Assembly (NCBI GenBank): GCA_902779085.1
Contig: CACYZY010000007.1
Span: 62,001 to 126,000 of the forward strand
DNA from: an uncultured Bacteroidales bacterium
GTDB lineage: Bacteria > Bacteroidota > Bacteroidia > Bacteroidales > Bacteroidaceae
Direction of reading: 5' to 3'
Length of the DNA stretch: 64,000 nucleotides
The translations under genes and the position numbers were made by a program. A model generated the notes under the pieces. That model searched no databases and was not told where the DNA came from. It saw nothing but the letters and a program-made list of their open reading frames with translations. Below are positions 60,089 through 64,000 of the stretch, in pieces; positions within the stretch are counted from its first letter, which is position 1, and every line of letters starts with the position of its first letter.

Positions 60089-63025
60089 TTGAAAATTAAA
60101 CACTACATACTGACAGGACTACTATTGATGGGAGGCGCAATCAGCCTTTCAGCACAAAGGACACAGAAAACGAAAACGCCAGAGACTCCGCAAGAAAAAC
60201 TACAAGCAGACATCGACTATTACCTCGGTGGCTATCAGGATCCTGACGTAAAGTTGGAGAAGTTGGCTGTCGACAGCATCAAGATAGATGACAATTCCCG
60301 AAAACTGGATGTTTATGTCAGCCTCCGACTGGCCTACATTCCTTTGCGTCCTGACAATGTGCAACGACTCTATAACGATTTCAAGAACATCATCCCCAGC
60401 GAATATAAAAACTACAAACTGACCATCCTCAGTGGCGAGCGTGCCATTGAGCAACTGATACCCAACTATTACAACTCAGACAAAGACGCCAAACGTTTGT
60501 TTGGTCGTTTGGAATACAAGGGAAATCCTTGGACCAAGAACCTTTCGCACCCATTCACTCCCACCAAGGGCATGAGCAATCGCCATATTGCCCTCTGGCA
60601 AAGTCACGGCATCTACTACGATATCAAACGCAAGGAGTGGCGTTGGCAACGCCCACGCCTGTATGGCACCACCGAAGACCAGTTTACGCAAAGCATCGTC
60701 CTGCCTTTCGTTATCCCGATGTTGGAGAATGCAGGAGCTGTGGTTTATACTCCTCGTGAGAGGGACATCCAGAGGCATGAAGTGGTGGTTGATAATGATG
60801 GTATGCAGTTCTCGCGCTCAGAATACAAGGAAATAGAGAGCAATAAATCCAGTTGGATGCAATGCGACAGTGCGGGCTTTGCCTACTGGAAACGCAACTA
60901 TAATCACGGAGAGAACCCCTTCAAGTCAGGTACTGCCCGATATACTTTCACAGAGAAAGAAGGTGATGCTCGCATCCAATGGATACCCGATATTCCCGAG
61001 TCAGGCGAATATGCAGTATATGTGAGTTACCAAACCACGCCCCGAAGTGTGTCTGACGCACATTATCATATCTATCATGGAGGCAATGTCACCGAGGTAC
61101 AGGTGAACCAGCAGATGGGGGGAGGCACCTGGGTCTATCTGGGCACCTTCTTTTTCCAGAAAGGCCGTACCCCCGCCAATATGGTGACACTCAGCAACGA
61201 GAGCAAGGAAACAGGCATTGTTACTGCTGATGCCGTACGTTTTGGCGGAGGCATGGGCAACATGCTGAGAGGTGGTTCAACAAGTGGTATGCCCCGTTAT
61301 CTGGAAGGTGCACGCTATTGGGCACAATGGGCAGGCATGCACGACAGCATTTACTCCACCTACGAAGGTAAGAACGACTATAACGACGATATCAATGTAC
61401 GTTCCAAGACAGTGAACTACCTCTCTGGAGGTTCCATCTTCAACCCTGATGAGGTAGGCATGAAGGTGCCGTTCGAGACAGTGTTCTCCATCCATAGCGA
61501 TGCCGGCATTGCCAAGGAAGACAGTATTTTCGGTTCACTCTCCATCTATACAACAGATTTCAACGAAGGCTTGTTGGCTTCTGGTGTTGACCGTTATGCT
61601 TCACGCGACTTGGCCGACTTGCTGAACACACAGGTTACCCACGACATCCGAGCCACCTACCCCAAGTACTGGCGCCGTCGTGCCATGTGGAACCGCAACT
61701 ATTCCGAGACACGTCTGCCCGCCATGCCATCGGCCATCTTGGAGACATTGAGTCACCAGAATTTCGAGGACATGCGTTATGGCCACGACCCCAACTTCAA
61801 GTTCACCTTGGGACGTGCCATCTACAAGGCCGTACTGCGATTCGTCACCACACAACATGGCGACGACTATGTGGTACAACCCTTGCCTGTTACCCACTTT
61901 GCCACCCAGTTCAGTAGCGACAACACCCTGCAAATCAGTTGGCAACCCACAGAAGACCCATTGGAGCCTACTGCCAAACCCGAAGCTTACCTTATATATA
62001 CTCGCATGGGCAATGGCGACTTCGACAATGGTATCCGCGTCAACGACACCTCGTTGAATTTCGAGCTCCAACCCGATGTGCTCTACTCGTTCAAAGTCAC
62101 CGCCATCAACAAGGGAGGTGAGAGCATGCCGAGTGAAATCCTCAGTGCCTACAAATCCTCACAGGAAACGGCAAAGGTGCTTATCGTCAACGGCTTCGAC
62201 CGTATTGCACCACCTGCTGTTATCAATACCGACGAGGAGGCTGGTTTCGACTTTGATGCTGACCCTGGTGTGGCTTATCATTACAACATTTCTGCGGGTG
62301 GCAGACAGAGCAATTTCAGCCGCACGGCACGCGAGAGTCTGCGTGGCGACAGTGGCAGAGAATGGGAAGGACTCACCTTTGGTGGCAACATGTTCGACTA
62401 TCCCTTTGTGCACGGACAGGCCATCGCTAATGCTGTGCTCTACAGCTTTGCCTCCTCCAGTGACGAAGCATTGGAAGCAGGCTATGTCTCCACAGAAGGT
62501 TTTGGAGCCATTGACTATATCCTGGGCATGGAGCGTGATGACCCTAATGCCCACCCTCTGTTTGGTCTGCGTTACAAGACTTTCTCTCCCGAGATGCAGA
62601 ACATTCTCCAAGCCTACACCTCCGCAGGAGGCAACGTCTTCGTCAGTGGCAGCTATATCGGCAGTGATATGCAAAGCACCTCTGAAGCCGACTTCACCCA
62701 GAACACCCTGAAGTACCAGTTTGCTGCTCCCCATCGCAAATTAGGTGGCATCCTGGGAGCCTACGGCATGAACCGCACGGTGAAGATGCCTGCCTCACTG
62801 AACACCCAGTGCTATGCAGTCAGTTCTGCCGACATCCTCTCTGCCGTAGGCGATGCCTTCACGGCTATGGTCTATACCGACACCAACGAGAGTGCCGCCG
62901 TTGCCTACAAGGGCAATGACTATCATACGTTCTCTATGGGTTTCCCCTTCGAGGCCATCAACGATGCCGTTGAGCGTGAGCACATCATGGCATCCATCCT
63001 GCGATTCCTTATCAACAGAGATTAA
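60089..63025 (+). CDS. Secreted N-acetylmuramoyl-L-alanine amidase-like protein with golvesin and FN3 domains
   Basis: About 978 residues. Start inferred at TTG 60089 because it yields a clean signal peptide (MKIKHYILTGLLLM, cut after LSAQ); the first ATG, 60128, lies inside that signal. Amidase_3-like elements: zinc-ligand His in WQSHGIYYD, RERDI, His in VFSIHSDAG and the general base Glu in AILETLSHQ, but split by an inserted golvesin C-terminal-like domain (about 270-390). A fibronectin type III domain (about 605-700) and a large C-terminal domain follow. Often labelled xanthan lyase. Likely periplasmic or outer-membrane; activity untested. GC rises sharply inside this gene. Confidence 0.85.
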   Translation: MKIKHYILTGLLLMGGAISLSAQRTQKTKTPETPQEKLQADIDYYLGGYQDPDVKLEKLAVDSIKIDDNSRKLDVYVSLRLAYIPLRPDNVQRLYNDFKNIIPSEYKNYKLTILSGERAIEQLIPNYYNSDKDAKRLFGRLEYKGNPWTKNLSHPFTPTKGMSNRHIALWQSHGIYYDIKRKEWRWQRPRLYGTTEDQFTQSIVLPFVIPMLENAGAVVYTPRERDIQRHEVVVDNDGMQFSRSEYKEIESNKSSWMQCDSAGFAYWKRNYNHGENPFKSGTARYTFTEKEGDARIQWIPDIPESGEYAVYVSYQTTPRSVSDAHYHIYHGGNVTEVQVNQQMGGGTWVYLGTFFFQKGRTPANMVTLSNESKETGIVTADAVRFGGGMGNMLRGGSTSGMPRYLEGARYWAQWAGMHDSIYSTYEGKNDYNDDINVRSKTVNYLSGGSIFNPDEVGMKVPFETVFSIHSDAGIAKEDSIFGSLSIYTTDFNEGLLASGVDRYASRDLADLLNTQVTHDIRATYPKYWRRRAMWNRNYSETRLPAMPSAILETLSHQNFEDMRYGHDPNFKFTLGRAIYKAVLRFVTTQHGDDYVVQPLPVTHFATQFSSDNTLQISWQPTEDPLEPTAKPEAYLIYTRMGNGDFDNGIRVNDTSLNFELQPDVLYSFKVTAINKGGESMPSEILSAYKSSQETAKVLIVNGFDRIAPPAVINTDEEAGFDFDADPGVAYHYNISAGGRQSNFSRTARESLRGDSGREWEGLTFGGNMFDYPFVHGQAIANAVLYSFASSSDEALEAGYVSTEGFGAIDYILGMERDDPNAHPLFGLRYKTFSPEMQNILQAYTSAGGNVFVSGSYIGSDMQSTSEADFTQNTLKYQFAAPHRKLGGILGAYGMNRTVKMPASLNTQCYAVSSADILSAVGDAFTAMVYTDTNESAAVAYKGNDYHTFSMGFPFEAINDAVEREHIMASILRFLINRD

Positions 63026-63035
63026 ATCGTTTTTG

Positions 63036-63067
63036 TTTGCGAATAAACTTGTAAAGTTGTAATTTTG
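63036..63067 (+). promoter_or_regulatory. map promoter
   Basis: TTTG (63036-63039), 20 bp, TAATTTTG (63060-63067): full consensus match, 20 bp before the map ATG. Confidence 0.85.
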
Positions 63068-63087
63068 CAGGCAAAATTTACGAAACA

Positions 63088-63948
63088 ATGAGTATGAAGA
63101 AAATTTTCGGGGGCAACAAATATACCCCCAACGGTTATAGCAAGGAAGTGGAAGAGAAGGTGCAGGACTGCATCCGTCGTGGTTACCACATACCTAAGCG
63201 CACCTTGCTCCGTACCAAAGAACAGATAGAGGGCATCCGTGCCGCAGGCAAGATCAACCAAGCATTGCTTGACTTCATCACCCCATTGGTGAAAGAAGGC
63301 GTTACCACTGCCGAGCTCGACCACGCCGTATATGCCTTCACCACCGACCACGATGCCATTCCTGCCCCCTTCCAGTATGAGGGCTTCCCTAAGAGTTCTT
63401 GCATCAGCATCAACGATGTGGTGTGTCATGGTATCCCCAGCATACACGAGGTCATCAAGGATGGCGACATCGTGAATGTTGACGTCACCACCATCTACAA
63501 AGGCTACTATGCCGATGCCAGTCGTATGTTCATGATTGGCAATGTGAGCGAAGAGAACCAGAAGTTGGTGCGTGTGGCCAAGGAGTGCCGTGATATTGGT
63601 GTAGAGATAGCTAAGCCTTGGGCTCGCTTGGGCGACATAGGCGAAGCCATACAGCAACATGCCGAGAGCAACGGCTTCAGTGTGGTACGCGACTTGTGCG
63701 GACACGGTTGTGGTGTGAAATTCCACGAAGATCCCAATGTCAACCACTTTGGTAAGGCAGGCACAGGCATGGTACTGGTGCCGGGCATGACCTTCACCAT
63801 CGAGCCGATGATCAACATGGGCAAGTACCAGGTGTTCATCGACGAGGATGACGGTTGGACGGTCTGCACCGAAGACGGCCTGCCATCAGCACAATGGGAG
63901 AGCCACATTTTGATTACAGAAACAGGTAACGAGATTATTTGCGAATGA
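63088..63948 (+). CDS. map: Methionine aminopeptidase, type I
   Basis: Removes the N-terminal Met from new proteins. 286 residues, with a 30-residue N-terminal extension (MSMKKIFGGNKYTP...) before the catalytic domain; an ATG two codons in (63094) is an equal start. Metal ligands: Asp in VNVDVTT, Asp in YADASR, His in GHGCGVKFHE, Glu in TIEPMI and Glu in WESHIL. No zinc-finger or SEC-C motif in the extension. Overlaps lepA by four bases. Confidence 0.94.
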   Translation: MSMKKIFGGNKYTPNGYSKEVEEKVQDCIRRGYHIPKRTLLRTKEQIEGIRAAGKINQALLDFITPLVKEGVTTAELDHAVYAFTTDHDAIPAPFQYEGFPKSSCISINDVVCHGIPSIHEVIKDGDIVNVDVTTIYKGYYADASRMFMIGNVSEENQKLVRVAKECRDIGVEIAKPWARLGDIGEAIQQHAESNGFSVVRDLCGHGCGVKFHEDPNVNHFGKAGTGMVLVPGMTFTIEPMINMGKYQVFIDEDDGWTVCTEDGLPSAQWESHILITETGNEIICE

Positions 63949-64000
63949 ATAATATCCGAAACTTCTGCATCATCGCCCATATCGATCATGGCAAGAGCAC
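63945..64000 (+). CDS. lepA: Elongation factor 4 (LepA), N-terminal fragment at window edge
   Basis: The last 56 bases read MNNIRNFCIIAHIDHGKS, the standard LepA start with the G1 loop HIDHGKS. Continues outside the window. Coupled to map through ATGA overlap. Confidence 0.93.
   Translation, partial: MNNIRNFCIIAHIDHGKS

Noticed and set aside
60200..62734. Many overlapping ORFs on both strands in the GC-rich amidase gene
   Set aside because: High GC lowers stop-codon frequency; none has a recognised motif, promoter or ribosome-binding site.

Overview
The window is a chromosomal segment of a Bacteroidota bacterium, most likely Prevotellaceae (Prevotella/Segatella-like). Evidence from the sequence: repeated matches to the Bacteroides-type promoter (TTTG, 19-21 bp, TAnnTTTG); a trp operon in the order B-E-G-D-C-F-A; a serine palmitoyltransferase for sphingolipids; PPi-dependent phosphofructokinase; a Na+-translocating methylmalonyl-CoA decarboxylase operon; a TonB-dependent receptor; DUF3276, DUF5606, YbbR and golvesin-domain proteins; and few Shine-Dalgarno sequences. 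The species call is an inference. Nearly all of the content is housekeeping and metabolic; I see no prophage, transposase, CRISPR array or rRNA.

Layout. 1-977: 3'-truncated CobW/COG0523 metallochaperone GTPase with a His/Asp-rich tail. 1180-7895: complete trp operon with a consensus promoter, an 18-codon leader peptide carrying three consecutive Trp codons, and an attenuator hairpin. 7943-9055: alanine dehydrogenase. 9216-9517: a small standalone transcription unit for a 45-residue protein of unknown function. 9581-12965 (minus): nusB-yajC-ybbR-coaE-DUF5606. 13100-15373: DUF3276, ribosomal protein L25, peptidyl-tRNA hydrolase and an S4-domain protein. 15449-18771 (minus): oxidoreductase and CPA2 antiporter. 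18926-23552: methylmalonyl-CoA epimerase plus a four-subunit sodium-pumping decarboxylase whose gamma subunit is fused to a lamin-tail domain. 23651-25495: GH13 amylase. 25693-31302: tripartite RND efflux system.

31303-31623 is a gene-free stretch with a hairpin and a 22-bp-period degenerate tandem repeat. 31624-34511: metY and, divergently, trpS and an acetyltransferase. 34563-39635 (minus): phosphohexomutase, C69 peptidase, M23 peptidase. 39737-43399 (minus): TonB receptor and glycerol-3-phosphate dehydrogenase. 43484-43558: tRNA-Pro(UGG). 43810-46371 (minus): serine palmitoyltransferase, engB, lipB. 46459-51515: DUF3298 lipoprotein, rsmG, MBL hydrolase, gcvP. 51545-54135 (minus): serC-serA-yigZ. 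54240-57367 (minus): DEAD-box helicase, DUF308 membrane protein, and a GH25 lysozyme; between the last two lie a 38-bp direct repeat with a palindromic core, a second 22-bp-period array, and an MnmA gene remnant. 57431-59074 (minus): PPi-PFK. 59239-64000: small conserved protein, PlsC-like acyltransferase, amidase/golvesin protein, map and the start of lepA.

Functionally the genes cover tryptophan supply (trp operon, trpS), serine/glycine/sphingolipid chemistry (serC, serA, gcvP, spt), propionate/succinate fermentation coupled to a sodium gradient (mce, mmd subunits), sulfur amino acid synthesis (metY), cell-wall turnover (GH25, M23, amidase) and translation (L25, Pth, RsmG, EngB, Map, LepA). 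I found no single obvious new system. The least explained sequence is the set of non-coding structures at 31.4-31.6 kb and 56.2-56.5 kb, the 45-residue gene at 9.3 kb, and the lamin-tail/OadG fusion.
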